Position numbers and translations under genes: made by a program
NCBI RefSeq assembly: GCF_009712425.2
Contig: NZ_VCJR02000001.1
Span: 372,001-436,000, forward strand
DNA length: 64,000 bases
Direction: 5' to 3'
DNA from: Aquisalinus luteolus
GTDB lineage: Bacteria > Pseudomonadota > Alphaproteobacteria > Caulobacterales > Parvularculaceae
Part shown: positions 35,482 to 43,742 of the stretch, one piece after another
Numbering within the stretch: position 1 is the first letter of the stretch
How the letters are laid out: each line of letters starts with the position of its first letter
The notes under the pieces: model-generated
The model's database searches: none
The model's input: only the letters and a program-made list of their open reading frames with translations
What the model was told of the DNA's origin: nothing

Positions 35482-37280
35482 TGGATGGGAATACACCGCC
35501 TGTACTGAATAAACCGTCTCTTGAACTGGGGATGGTGGGCAATGGTACTATTGCCGGTCTGATCGATGAGCAGGGGGCTTATGGCTGGCTCTGCCTGCCG
35601 CGTCTCGATGGCAAGCCTGTCTTTAACGCATTGCTGGGCGGCAGCGGAACCTTCGCGGTTGAGCTTGAGGGTTTCGTGCGCAGTCGCCAGTACTATATCC
35701 GCAACACAGCTGTTCTGTGTACGGTGCTTGAGGCCGAGGATGGCAGTGCTGTCGAGATCACGGACTTTGCGCCACGCTTCGAGGCGCGCGAGCGCACCTT
35801 CCAGCCCATGGGTATCGTACGCCGCCTGCGGCCGATTTCCGGGACGCCGCGCATCAAGGTGTTGCTGAAGCCCTCGACCGGTTGGGACAACAAGCCGTTG
35901 CAGGTTACCCGTGGTGTCAGCCATGTCCGCTTTGCCAGCGAATCGCTTGGCTTCCGCGTTACCACGGATGCGCCGATCTCCTATGTAATGAGCGAGACAT
36001 CTTTCCTGCTCGACAAGCCATTGTCGTTTCTTTGCGGGCCGGATGAATCGGTTTCGGAGGGGGTGAATACCCTGTCGCGGGAATGGGAGGAGCGTACCGT
36101 CGCCTACTGGCAGAACTGGTCCCGCCGTCTCGCCATTCCGTTCGAATGGCAGGAGGCGGTCATCCGCGCCGCCATCACGCTGAAAATGTGCGTATACGAA
36201 GAAACTGGCGGCATCATCGCGGCGGCAACGTCTTCCATCCCCGAGCATGAAGGCTCGGAGCGCAACTGGGATTACCGCTTCTGCTGGATCAGGGATGCCT
36301 ATTTCACCGTTACGGCGCTGAACCGCCTGTCCTCCGTCGGGACACTGGAAATCTATCTGCGCTTCCTGCGCAATGTCGTCGCCTCGACCAAGGGCGGACA
36401 CATCCAGCCCGTCTACGGCATCAGCCTGGAGCAGCAGCTGGAGGAAAAGATCGCCGACGCGCTGCCCGGTTATCGCGGGCACAAGCCGGTTCGCTTCGGC
36501 AACCAGGCGGCGGAACACATCCAGCATGACGTCTACGGACAGGTCATCCTCGGCGCGTCGCAGGCCTTTTTCGATACACGCCTGCGCAATCAGGCCGGCA
36601 TCGCCGAATTCCGCCAGCTGGAACAGGTCGGCGAACGTGCCTGGGCCATGCATAACGAGCCCGATGCCGGCATCTGGGAATATCGCACGATCAGCCAGGT
36701 GCACACGTCCTCGGCGCTGATGTGCTGGGCCGCCTGCGACAGGCTCGGCAAGATCGCTGCCTATCTCGGTGATGGCGCGCGCGCCGATTACTGGAACGAG
36801 CGTGCATCGAAAGTGCGAGAGACGATCTATGACAAGGCCTGGAACGACAAGATCAAGGCATTCACCGGCGCCTATGGCGGGGAGGCCCTCGATGCTTCGG
36901 TTTTGCTGATGGCCGAAGTCGGCTTCCTGCCAAAGGACGATCCGCGTTTCGTTGCCACGGTCGACGCCGTCGACAAACAGCTGCGCCATGGCATGCATGT
37001 CTATCGCTACAAGGCGCCGGACGATTTCGGCACGCCCGAAACCGCGTTCACCGCCTGCACCTTCTGGCACATCGACGCGCTGGCCCATATCGGGCGCAAG
37101 GAGGAGGCGCGCGAGATCTTCGAGGACCTGCTGTCCATGCGCAACAAGCTGGGCCTGCTGTCGGAAGATCTCGACCCGAAGACCGGCCAGCTCTGGGGCA
37201 ACTTCCCGCAGACCTATTCCATGGTCGGTATCATCAACTCCGCAACAAGGCTGTCCAGTCGCTGGGCTGAATCAATATGA
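35481..37280 (+). CDS. GH15-family glucoamylase/trehalase
   Basis: A 599-residue GH15 hydrolase. The N-terminal beta domain (about 1-220) has NGTIAGLIDEQGAYGWLCLP. The catalytic alpha/alpha barrel (about 230-595) contains GSERNWDYRFCWIRDAYF and later HIDALAHIGRKEEA. GH15 members of this two-domain type are glucoamylases or trehalases. Because it is translationally coupled to otsB (TGATG), hydrolysis of trehalose is plausible, though maltodextrin or glucosylglycerol chemistry cannot be excluded. There is no signal peptide, so the enzyme acts in the cytosol. Confidence 0.88.
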   Translation: MDGNTPPVLNKPSLELGMVGNGTIAGLIDEQGAYGWLCLPRLDGKPVFNALLGGSGTFAVELEGFVRSRQYYIRNTAVLCTVLEAEDGSAVEITDFAPRFEARERTFQPMGIVRRLRPISGTPRIKVLLKPSTGWDNKPLQVTRGVSHVRFASESLGFRVTTDAPISYVMSETSFLLDKPLSFLCGPDESVSEGVNTLSREWEERTVAYWQNWSRRLAIPFEWQEAVIRAAITLKMCVYEETGGIIAAATSSIPEHEGSERNWDYRFCWIRDAYFTVTALNRLSSVGTLEIYLRFLRNVVASTKGGHIQPVYGISLEQQLEEKIADALPGYRGHKPVRFGNQAAEHIQHDVYGQVILGASQAFFDTRLRNQAGIAEFRQLEQVGERAWAMHNEPDAGIWEYRTISQVHTSSALMCWAACDRLGKIAAYLGDGARADYWNERASKVRETIYDKAWNDKIKAFTGAYGGEALDASVLLMAEVGFLPKDDPRFVATVDAVDKQLRHGMHVYRYKAPDDFGTPETAFTACTFWHIDALAHIGRKEEAREIFEDLLSMRNKLGLLSEDLDPKTGQLWGNFPQTYSMVGIINSATRLSSRWAESI

Positions 37281-37346
37281 CGAAAACCCGGGCCGAGGAT
37301 AAACCGGCCCGGTTCATGTCGTGCAGACTGAACGGCTATCGGAAGC

Positions 37347-37760
37347 CTAATGTGCCCGACCGTTGATGTGTGCCGCCGGGCCGACATGGTGGACGGCGGT
37401 AAACTCCGGCCAGAACTCCGAATAGTCGCCAGTCAGCTCTTCGCCCTCGGCGATATCGCGGCGCGCGAAACCCTTGTCCGGACCGGTAAAATCCGTGTTC
37501 GGATCGAAGGAATGGTTCATGAACCGGCCATTGTCGCTTTCATAAATCACATAGCGCGGGTCCGGCGCGTGCGGGTAGGAATAGCGCATCAGCAGTTCAC
37601 GATTCGCCATCTCGCCGTCTTCCAGCACGCTGCGCGGGATCAGCAGGTCGAACCGGTGGTCGAGTTTCCAGATAAGCTGGCCTTTTTTGATGGCTTCACC
37701 AGCAAACACGCCAACGCCTTCAATGGCGCTCGCGGCGACAAAGGTCTTGATCAACAACAT
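37347..37760 (-). CDS. Bacterial SET-domain protein
   Basis: A 137-residue protein from ATG 37760. It shows the SET fold in miniature: GVGVFAGEAIKKGQLIW at the start, the NHS pocket in GRFMNHSFDPNTDF (about residue 83), and a second segment FARRDIAEGEELTGDY. SET proteins methylate lysines with S-adenosylmethionine, but the bacterial short forms have unknown targets. No neighbour suggests one. A longer upstream ATG (37823) gives a non-conserved extension. Confidence 0.8.
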   Translation of the reverse strand: MLLIKTFVAASAIEGVGVFAGEAIKKGQLIWKLDHRFDLLIPRSVLEDGEMANRELLMRYSYPHAPDPRYVIYESDNGRFMNHSFDPNTDFTGPDKGFARRDIAEGEELTGDYSEFWPEFTAVHHVGPAAHINGRAH

Positions 37761-37919
37761 GAGTTGTCTGTCTCTCCAGAGAAATAGGGGACCAGCCGCT
37801 TCCGCCGTTAGCATGCGTCTCACCGTCGAGGCGTTATTCCGCGCGTGCTGTCTGATCGCTTCAATAGGATGATATCTTTTGCGCCAAATACAAGAGGGAA
37901 AAGAGAGGGCGGCCTTAAT

Positions 37920-38519
37920 TTAATCTTTGCGGCCAGAGGGTTGTAGCAGGGCGGCGCGGGCGAGGCGTTTTGTGCCCTCGACATAGTCCGCCTGCGACCA
38001 GCCGCAGTCGATGGTCAGCTGTTCCCAGTTCCTGACCGACAGCAGCGTCCACAAGATGTCGGTTGCTGCTGTTTCGGAATAATCCGGGTTTAGAGCGCCT
38101 GCTTCCTTCAGGGCACGGATCGCTGCTGCACATCCATGGCGCACGGCCTGCATACGGTCACCCCACGCAGCCCGGGCCGCTTCATCGGTATCCATCATGG
38201 CCATGAAGGCGCGGCCTATGCCGTAAATCTCCGGAATGTATCCGCCCCATGCCTCGATGAAGGCATCGAGCCGGTTAATGCCTGTCGCCGCCCGGCTGGC
38301 GGCAAGACGTTCATCGATATTCTTGACCTCATCGATATAGCGCGCCGTCGCGATCAGCAGTTCGGCTCGTGTCGGATAATGCAGATAGAGCGCCTGACGG
38401 CTGATGCCGGCCTCTTTCGCAATGTCGCCGACGCGCACGGCCTTGTGCGGGGAGGCTTCCAGCATTTTCCAGGCGGCTGTGAGGATCGCTTCTCGGGTAG
38501 GGAGATTTTTTCTTGACAT
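37920..38519 (-). CDS. TetR-family repressor
   Basis: A 199-residue dimeric regulator. The N-terminal helix-turn-helix (about 10-55) reads REAILTAAWKMLE...GDIAKEAGISRQALYLHYPTR. The C-terminal 140 residues form the ligand-binding, dimerising part. It is divergent from the NmrA-like reductase gene. The start codon itself lies inside the first of three palindromic operator-like sites, so autoregulation and control of the divergent operon are likely. The inducer is unknown. Confidence 0.9.
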   Translation of the reverse strand: MSRKNLPTREAILTAAWKMLEASPHKAVRVGDIAKEAGISRQALYLHYPTRAELLIATARYIDEVKNIDERLAASRAATGINRLDAFIEAWGGYIPEIYGIGRAFMAMMDTDEAARAAWGDRMQAVRHGCAAAIRALKEAGALNPDYSETAATDILWTLLSVRNWEQLTIDCGWSQADYVEGTKRLARAALLQPSGRKD

Positions 38520-38569
38520 GGTGTCAAGGTATACATATTTGACACCATGTCAACTTTACACAGTGTCAA
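38513..38569. promoter_or_regulatory. Three palindromic operators for the TetR repressor
   Basis: Three 15-base sites: TTGACATGGTGTCAA (38513-38527), its exact reverse complement TTGACACCATGTCAA (38539-38553), and TTTACACAGTGTCAA (38555-38569, one mismatch). All are TTGACA-N3-TGTCAA palindromes. The first covers the tetR start codon and the last ends two bases before the AGGAG ribosome site of the divergent gene. Confidence 0.85.
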
Positions 38570-38584
38570 GAAGGAGAGAGATCC

Positions 38585-39439
38585 ATGACCGACTTTGAAA
38601 CCAATTCGATTGAAAACCGCCCCGTCCTCGTTACCGGCGGCACCGGCAAGACCGGCCGCCGTATCGCCGAGCGTCTGACCGCCCGCGGCGTGCCGGTGAT
38701 CATCGGCACGCGTTCGGCCTCGCCGGCTTTCAACTGGGACGCGCCGGAAACCTGGGCGCCTGCACTGCGCGGTGTCGGTGCCGTCTATATCGCCTATTCC
38801 CCCGATCTCGCCGTGCCGGGTGCCACGGGCATCATCGCCCGTTTTGTCGAGGTTGCGGTGGCGGCCGGCGTCTCCCGCCTTGTGGTCCTTTCGGGCCGGG
38901 GAGAGGAAGAGGCACAGGCCTGCGAGCGCCTCGTGCAGGCCTCGGGTATCGAATGGACCGTGGTTCGGGCTTCCTGGTTCAACCAGAATTTCTCGGAAGG
39001 CGAGTTCATCGACATGGTCCAGTGGGGCCTGCTGGCACTGCCGGCGGGACAGATCGCCGAACCCTTCGTCGATGCAGACGATATCGCCGATGTCGCCGTC
39101 GCCGCCCTGACGGAGCCCGGCCATGCCGGCCGCGTCTATGAAGTGACAGGCCCGCGACTGCTGACCTTTGGCGATGTGGCGCAAGAGCTGTCCCGCGCGG
39201 CCGGTCGGCCGGTGCGCTATGCCGACATTCCGCACGAGGCCTTTATCGAGGCGCTGACCCAGTCCGGCGCGCCCGAGATCATTGTCTGGCTGATGGATTA
39301 CCTGTTCTCGACCGTTCTGGACGGGCGCAACCAGCACCTCGGCACCGGCGTGCAGGAAGCCCTTGGTCGCGAGCCGACCGATTTCGCCGCTTGGGCCGCG
39401 CGGGTTGCCGCCAGTGGCGTCTGGCAGAAAGCCGCCTGA
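38585..39439 (+). CDS. NmrA-like NAD(P)-binding oxidoreductase
   Basis: A 284-residue Rossmann-fold protein of the atypical SDR (NmrA/HSCARG) group. VLVTGGTGKTGRRIAERL at about 18-35 is the dinucleotide site, and VVLSGRGEEE plus EWTVVRASWFNQNFSEG are typical of this family. Some members reduce quinones or sense NADPH. The expression unit lies under the TetR operators, with an AAGGAGAG ribosome site 5 bases before the ATG. It is followed 20 bases later by a DUF1772-like membrane protein gene, with which it may act in redox or xenobiotic resistance. Confidence 0.85.
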   Translation: MTDFETNSIENRPVLVTGGTGKTGRRIAERLTARGVPVIIGTRSASPAFNWDAPETWAPALRGVGAVYIAYSPDLAVPGATGIIARFVEVAVAAGVSRLVVLSGRGEEEAQACERLVQASGIEWTVVRASWFNQNFSEGEFIDMVQWGLLALPAGQIAEPFVDADDIADVAVAALTEPGHAGRVYEVTGPRLLTFGDVAQELSRAAGRPVRYADIPHEAFIEALTQSGAPEIIVWLMDYLFSTVLDGRNQHLGTGVQEALGREPTDFAAWAARVAASGVWQKAA

Positions 39440-39459
39440 GCGCAGGAAGGAGAAAATTC

Positions 39460-39957
39460 ATGTCCTACGATGTCCTGATCTATGCGAGCGTCGCTGTCGG
39501 TCTTTCGGCAGCCCTCGTTGCCGGTGTCTTCCAGTCCTTCTCCGACTTCGTGATGGACGGGCTGATCGCCGCGGAAGAGGGCGGCATGCGCGCCATGCAG
39601 GCGCTGAACCGCACGGTAATGCGCTCTGCTTTCCTGGCCATGCTGCTCGGGCTGGTGCCGGTCACCGTCGGTCTCGCCTTTGTGGCAGGCAGGCTCGCCA
39701 CCGGGCCAGCTGCCTTATGGATGACCGCCGGTGCCATGGTTTACGTGTTCGGCGCGTTCCTCGTCACCATCGTCGGCAACGTGCCGATGAACCGCCGGCT
39801 CGATCGGCTTGACGGTCACAGTCCGGACGGGCTGTCCTACTGGCACCGATATGGTGTGCGGTGGACGCAGCTGAACCATGTCCGCACGCTGGCGTCAGCA
39901 GCGACGGCTGGCTGTTTCATCATGGCGGCGGTGGAGCTCGCCGCAGGGCAGGGGTAA
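39460..39957 (+). CDS. DUF1772 (anthrone-oxygenase-like) membrane protein
   Basis: A 165-residue protein with four membrane helices (about 5-26, 50-78, 85-107, 140-160) and the DUF1772 features FSDFVMDGL, ALNRTVMRS and GNVPMNRRLD...W..Y...WTQLNHVRT. Fungal relatives include anthrone oxygenases, while bacterial members are of unknown function. The AAGGAG site stands before ATG 39460. It is in the same TetR-controlled operon as the NmrA-like gene, which suggests a common response to an aromatic or quinone-like compound. Confidence 0.82.
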   Translation: MSYDVLIYASVAVGLSAALVAGVFQSFSDFVMDGLIAAEEGGMRAMQALNRTVMRSAFLAMLLGLVPVTVGLAFVAGRLATGPAALWMTAGAMVYVFGAFLVTIVGNVPMNRRLDRLDGHSPDGLSYWHRYGVRWTQLNHVRTLASAATAGCFIMAAVELAAGQG

Positions 39958-40121
39958 TGTCCCGTCAAACATCAAGCCGATGGCGGGGTTTGGCCGGTTG
40001 ACAGCCCCGCCATCGCGCCCTAGAACCCGCGCTTCTGATGACGGGAAATGCGTGAACCGCCGTTGAGATTGCATGCCGGATGGGCCGGTATGCCGGGCCG
40101 CATTGAAGAAAAGGAAATCGC

Positions 40122-40739
40122 ATGTCCAAGAGACATACGGTCAAGTACAAGATCGATCGCCGCGTAGGCGAAAACATCTGGGGCCGCCCCAAATCTCCGT
40201 TCAACCGCCGCGAAACCAAGCCGGGCATGCATGGTGCCCGCCGTCAGGGCAAGCTGTCCGACTTCGGCATCCAGCTGATGGCCAAGCAGAAGCTCAAGGG
40301 CTATTACGGCAACATCACGGAAAAACAGTTCGCCAAGATCTATGAAGAGGCTGACCGCCGCAAGGGCAACACGGCCGAGAACCTGATCGGCCTGCTGGAA
40401 AGCCGCCTCGACGCGATCGTCTACCGCGCGAAATTCGTGCCGACCGTCTTTGCTGCCCGCCAGTTTGTCAACCACGGCCATGTCATGGTCAACGGCGTGC
40501 GCACCAACATTCCGTCCTATCGCTGCCAGCCGGGCGACGTCATCGAGATCCGTGAGAAGTCCAAGAACATGGCGCTCGTTCTCGAAGCCCTGCAGCTGCC
40601 GGAACGTGACATCCCCGACTATGTCGAAGTCGATCCAAAGAAAATGACCGCGACTTTCGTCCGGATCCCGGAATTTGCCGAAGTGCCCTATGCCGGAACG
40701 ATGGAACCGAACCTCGTCGTCGAATTCTACGCTTCCTAG
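40122..40739 (+). CDS. rpsD: 30S ribosomal protein S4
   Basis: A 205-residue primary 16S rRNA-binding protein. [20 protein letters not shown] and [16 protein letters not shown] are the N-terminal S4 segments. The S4 domain (about 94-155) has [31 protein letters not shown] and [13 protein letters not shown]. The extended Lys/Arg-rich N-terminus lacks the zinc Cys cluster of some S4 proteins. AAGGAAA precedes the ATG and a strong terminator follows. Confidence 0.97.
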   Translation: MSKRHTVKYKIDRRVGENIWGRPKSPFNRRETKPGMHGARRQGKLSDFGIQLMAKQKLKGYYGNITEKQFAKIYEEADRRKGNTAENLIGLLESRLDAIVYRAKFVPTVFAARQFVNHGHVMVNGVRTNIPSYRCQPGDVIEIREKSKNMALVLEALQLPERDIPDYVEVDPKKMTATFVRIPEFAEVPYAGTMEPNLVVEFYAS

Positions 40740-40786
40740 GTGTTTGCTGCTGGCTCTGGGCTGGCGGCATACCTTGCTTGCACACG

Positions 40787-40817
40787 AAAAAGCCCGCGCG
40801 ATCTGCGCGGGCTTTTT
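40787..40817. terminator. Bidirectional intrinsic terminator
   Basis: AAAAAGCCCGCGC, a four-base loop, GCGCGGGCTTTTTC. It lies between rpsD and the convergent 54-residue gene. Confidence 0.92.
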
Positions 40818-40856
40818 CAATTCTGTCTGTCATGACGGCAGAACCGTCACTCAGGT

Positions 40857-41021
40857 TTATAATGGTGTTGCATTCACCGTCATGACAAAGCCGGTGAACC
40901 CGACAATGGCTGCAACGGTGCCGATTCCGAGCCAGGCAAAGACCTGCCACGTCATCGAATGGTTATCAAAGAAGCTATCCGTTTCACCGTGATAGCCAGT
41001 ATCGTCTGTAATATGAGCCAT
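40857..41021 (-). CDS. Small membrane protein, 54 residues
   Basis: An intact 54-codon frame from ATG 41021 to TAA 40857. A polar N-terminus (MAHITDDTGYHGETDSFF) precedes one hydrophobic helix (about residues 24-50, WQVFAWLGIGTVAAIVGF). An AGGAG site stands 8 bases upstream, and a near-consensus sigma-70 promoter is at 41062-41091. The layout recalls the tiny subunit IV of alphaproteobacterial aa3 cytochrome oxidase, but the match is too weak to name. It converges on rpsD and shares its terminator. Confidence 0.75.
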   Translation of the reverse strand: MAHITDDTGYHGETDSFFDNHSMTWQVFAWLGIGTVAAIVGFTGFVMTVNATPL

Positions 41022-41061
41022 CTTAAATACTCCTGACTAGTATGTGTCATAGAACTGTCAT

Positions 41062-41091
41062 ACTATATGGGCAACGAGTGCGCCCTGTCAA
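41062..41091 (-). promoter_or_regulatory. Sigma-70-like promoter of the 54-residue gene
   Basis: On the minus strand, TTGACA (41091-41086), 18 bases, then TATAGT (41067-41062), 41 bases before ATG 41021. It matches the -35 fully and the -10 at five of six bases. Confidence 0.65.
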
Positions 41092-41105
41092 GCGATAACC
41101 CGCAA

Positions 41106-41128
41106 TCAGTGCGCAAAGTGCGCACTGA
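41106..41128. repeat. Inverted repeat after the AI-2E gene
   Basis: TCAGTGCGC and GCGCACTGA form a perfect 9-bp stem with loop AAAGT. It follows the stop of the AI-2E transporter gene and precedes the promoter of the 54-residue gene. It could end the transporter transcript, but there is no T run. Confidence 0.45.
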
Positions 41129-41170
41129 GGGCGCTAAGATGATGATTTTGGCCGATATTTGGATTTCTGA

Positions 41171-42280
41171 TTAATTGCTTTCAGCTTCCCCGGCCGGGGC
41201 GTCGTGCTCTGTCTCGCCCTTTACATCGAGCGACTCACCCAGCGTATCTTCGACATAAAGCATCTGCACCATCACATAGAGAACAACGGTGATCGGCGTG
41301 GCGAAAACAGCGCCCAGCGGCCCGAACAGGGTGGTGAAGGCAAGGATCGAGAACAGGGTCAGCACCATGGGCAGGCTGGCGGTGCGGTTCATGACATAGG
41401 GTGTCAGAAAATTGCTCTCGACCTGCTGCACGCCGACATAGATCGCCAGTGCCCAGGTAAAGGGTACCCAGCCCATCGATGCGGCAATGATCAGCCCCGG
41501 AATCGCCGACACGATCGGCCCGATCAGCGGCACGAACTGGGCAAGACCCGCCAGCAGGCCCAGGATAAGCCATGAGGGCACCCCGACCAGCAACAGGCCG
41601 AGGCTGACGAGGATCGCGATGACGCTCATGGAGATGAGTTGTCCGATCAGCCAGCCCTTCAAAGACCGGCCACAGGCATTCATCACCGACCTGACACGGT
41701 CCCGCGACTGTGATGGCAGCAGCAAGAGCATACCGTCGCGATAGCTGACAGGACGGGAGGCAAGCATGACGCCCGCAACGATGATGACGACAAGGCCGAC
41801 TACAGAATTGACGACATTACTGACAAGCCCGCGCAGATAGCTGAGGGCGACACCTGCCTGTTCGCTGGCGCTGTTCCACGCCTGCATGGCCACTTCACCG
41901 AACGGGCTCGTCTCGACAGAAGAGCGGACCTGCTCCACGGAGCGCGGCAGCTCATCCAGGAAAGTGTCGATCTGTGCCGCAAGCTGGCTGCCAAAAAGCC
42001 AGGCAAGACCGGCGAGGATGAGAACCAGAATCAGAATGGCGCTGAGGACAGCATATTTCTTCTGCATCTTCAGCCGACGATGTAGCGGGTCCGCGATCAG
42101 GTGGATGATGACGGCTACAACCACGGCACCGGTCGCCATCAGGAAGACAGTCGACAGTTTTATCGCGGCATAGGTCAGGGCGATCAGCCCCAGAATGAAC
42201 AAGGCCCGCACGATGAAAGTGCGGGTCAGGGCAGCATGTCGGGAGGCGATATCGCCTTTGGGAGAAGATGCGTCAGGCAT
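41171..42280 (-). CDS. AI-2E family transporter
   Basis: A 369-residue integral membrane protein with eight hydrophobic segments between about 22 and 340. Helical stretches flank a soluble region (about 85-150). The family signatures are LIGQLISMSVIAILVSLGL, AQFVPLIGPIVSAIPG and MVLTLFSILAFTTLFGPLGA. Members export AI-2 or ions such as Na+ in various bacteria; the substrate cannot be predicted. The C-terminus is acidic. It lies 62 bases downstream of the glutaredoxin gene on the same strand. Confidence 0.9.
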   Translation of the reverse strand: MPDASSPKGDIASRHAALTRTFIVRALFILGLIALTYAAIKLSTVFLMATGAVVVAVIIHLIADPLHRRLKMQKKYAVLSAILILVLILAGLAWLFGSQLAAQIDTFLDELPRSVEQVRSSVETSPFGEVAMQAWNSASEQAGVALSYLRGLVSNVVNSVVGLVVIIVAGVMLASRPVSYRDGMLLLLPSQSRDRVRSVMNACGRSLKGWLIGQLISMSVIAILVSLGLLLVGVPSWLILGLLAGLAQFVPLIGPIVSAIPGLIIAASMGWVPFTWALAIYVGVQQVESNFLTPYVMNRTASLPMVLTLFSILAFTTLFGPLGAVFATPITVVLYVMVQMLYVEDTLGESLDVKGETEHDAPAGEAESN

Positions 42281-42342
42281 GCCTCACTAATGCGTGAGGT
42301 GCCTGATGGTTTCATCTCGTGGAACAGCAATACGAAAGATCC

Positions 42343-42675
42343 TCAGGCGTCCTGCTGGATCAGGCCCTTTTCGGCGAGGAATGGCTTCAGCTCGCCATTC
42401 TCGAACATCTCGCGGACGATGTCACAGCCGCCCACGAATTCACCCTTCACATATAGCTGGGGGATGGTCGGCCAGTCGGAAAACTCCTTGATGCCCTGGC
42501 GCAACTCGTCACTGGCGAGCACGTTTTCAGAGCCATAGTCGACGCCGACATAGTCAAGGATCTGAACGACAGCCGCCGAGAAACCGCATTGCGGAAATTG
42601 CGGCGTGCCCTTCATGAACAGCATCACCGGGTTGGCGTCGATCTGGGACTGGATGTGGCTCTTGATATCGGACAT
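42343..42675 (-). CDS. grxD: Monothiol glutaredoxin
   Basis: A 110-residue protein of the Grx4 class. The active site CGFS ([12 protein letters not shown]) near residue 30 holds a bridging [2Fe-2S] cluster with glutathione, and [20 protein letters not shown] is the glutathione-binding region. It delivers clusters in the cytosol. The start at 42675 (MSDIKSHIQ) fits homologues; the longer frame to 42741 is not conserved-looking. A BolA partner gene is not adjacent in this window. Confidence 0.95.
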   Translation of the reverse strand: MSDIKSHIQSQIDANPVMLFMKGTPQFPQCGFSAAVVQILDYVGVDYGSENVLASDELRQGIKEFSDWPTIPQLYVKGEFVGGCDIVREMFENGELKPFLAEKGLIQQDA

Positions 42676-42762
42676 GGGAATACTTCCTTTTGCGTACGGG
42701 CCGCAGATGGGGTCGGACGTACCTGAAGTCAACGCCGCCATCCGGGTTCATCTGCCCTCTTG

Positions 42763-43707
42763 TTATCTGTCGGACGCGATGGCCGCAAGCCGCATCATGA
42801 GATCGTGAGGCAGCTCTCTCTGCGCAGCGGCGATATTCGCTTCCAGATGTGCCAGGCGTGTCGTTGTCGTCATCGCGCAGTCGACGGCGGGGTTGGCGAG
42901 GGTGAAGGCGAGGGCGAGGGAAGGGGCGTCCCAGCCTTCCACCTCGTGCAGCCATTGGGCTTGCGCGGCCTTGCCTAATTGCTGTCGATTTCGCACCAGC
43001 GCGCGGGCGATATACCAGCCATCGGCGAGACTTTTCGGCAGGAAGAAACCGCGCCGGTACAGCCCCTGGCCAAGCGGCGCGATGGCGGTGATTTTCTTGC
43101 CGGCGGAGGAAGCCTCGTCGAACAGCGTTTCATGCCGCCGGTCGAACAGATTATAAGTCCCCATCAGCACGTCGACGCTGTCCTCCTGCGCAGCGCGGGC
43201 AAGATGGGAACCTTCGGAACAGACCCCTGTTTGCCTGATCAGGCCTGCCTCTTGCAGGTCTGCCAGCACAGGCAGAGAGGTCGTCAGTTCATGTTCATCG
43301 GGTCCATGCAGATAGAGGATTTCCAGCGTGTCGAGTCCAAGCCGTTTGAGGCTCTGTTCGACGAGGCGGCGGATGGTTTCGCCGGAGAAGTCGCGCCGGC
43401 GTCGTCCCTCCTCATCGAGAAAGTTTCCGACCTTGGTCGACACCTGCAGGGACTTGGCCGCAGCCGGGCCGAGTGATTTGATCACGGTACCAAGGCGCTC
43501 TTCAGCCTTGCCGTAAAGTGGGCTCGTATCGAAGACGCGGATGTCGCGCTCGATCGCCCCTTCAATCAGCGCTGTGGCTTTGGCGTCGCTGAACCAGTCG
43601 GTGCCGAGCGGGCCTGATATACCCATTCCCAGCCTACCCTGATCAGAACGAGAAAGACCCGGACGCGCTTGCGGCCGGGTCTCGTCATTTTGCGTGGTCT
43701 CATCCAT
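42763..43707 (-). CDS. Aldo/keto reductase
   Basis: A 314-residue NADPH-dependent reductase of the AKR barrel. RVFDTSPLYGKAEERLG holds the catalytic Asp and Tyr, LQVSTKVG the Lys, and YLHGPDEHEL the His. The C-terminal segment WDAPSLALAFTLANPAVDC resembles the NADPH-binding part. It belongs to a D-threo-aldose/ketoreductase-like branch, but the substrate is unknown. The start at 43707 follows the transaldolase gene by 35 bases on the same strand; a longer frame to 43887 runs inside that gene. Confidence 0.88.
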   Translation of the reverse strand: MDETTQNDETRPQARPGLSRSDQGRLGMGISGPLGTDWFSDAKATALIEGAIERDIRVFDTSPLYGKAEERLGTVIKSLGPAAAKSLQVSTKVGNFLDEEGRRRRDFSGETIRRLVEQSLKRLGLDTLEILYLHGPDEHELTTSLPVLADLQEAGLIRQTGVCSEGSHLARAAQEDSVDVLMGTYNLFDRRHETLFDEASSAGKKITAIAPLGQGLYRRGFFLPKSLADGWYIARALVRNRQQLGKAAQAQWLHEVEGWDAPSLALAFTLANPAVDCAMTTTTRLAHLEANIAAAQRELPHDLMMRLAAIASDR

Positions 43708-43742
43708 GCGGGATGAAAGCCCTGATTCTAGAGAATTGTCCT

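Noticed and set aside
35424-37088. Long minus-strand open frame opposite the GH15 gene (and similar long frames opposite purB, clcA, the metallohydrolase, trkH, yidC and others)
   Set aside because: These mirror-image frames come from GC-rich codon bias of the real genes. Their translations are low-complexity Arg/Ala/Gly-rich and show no motifs.
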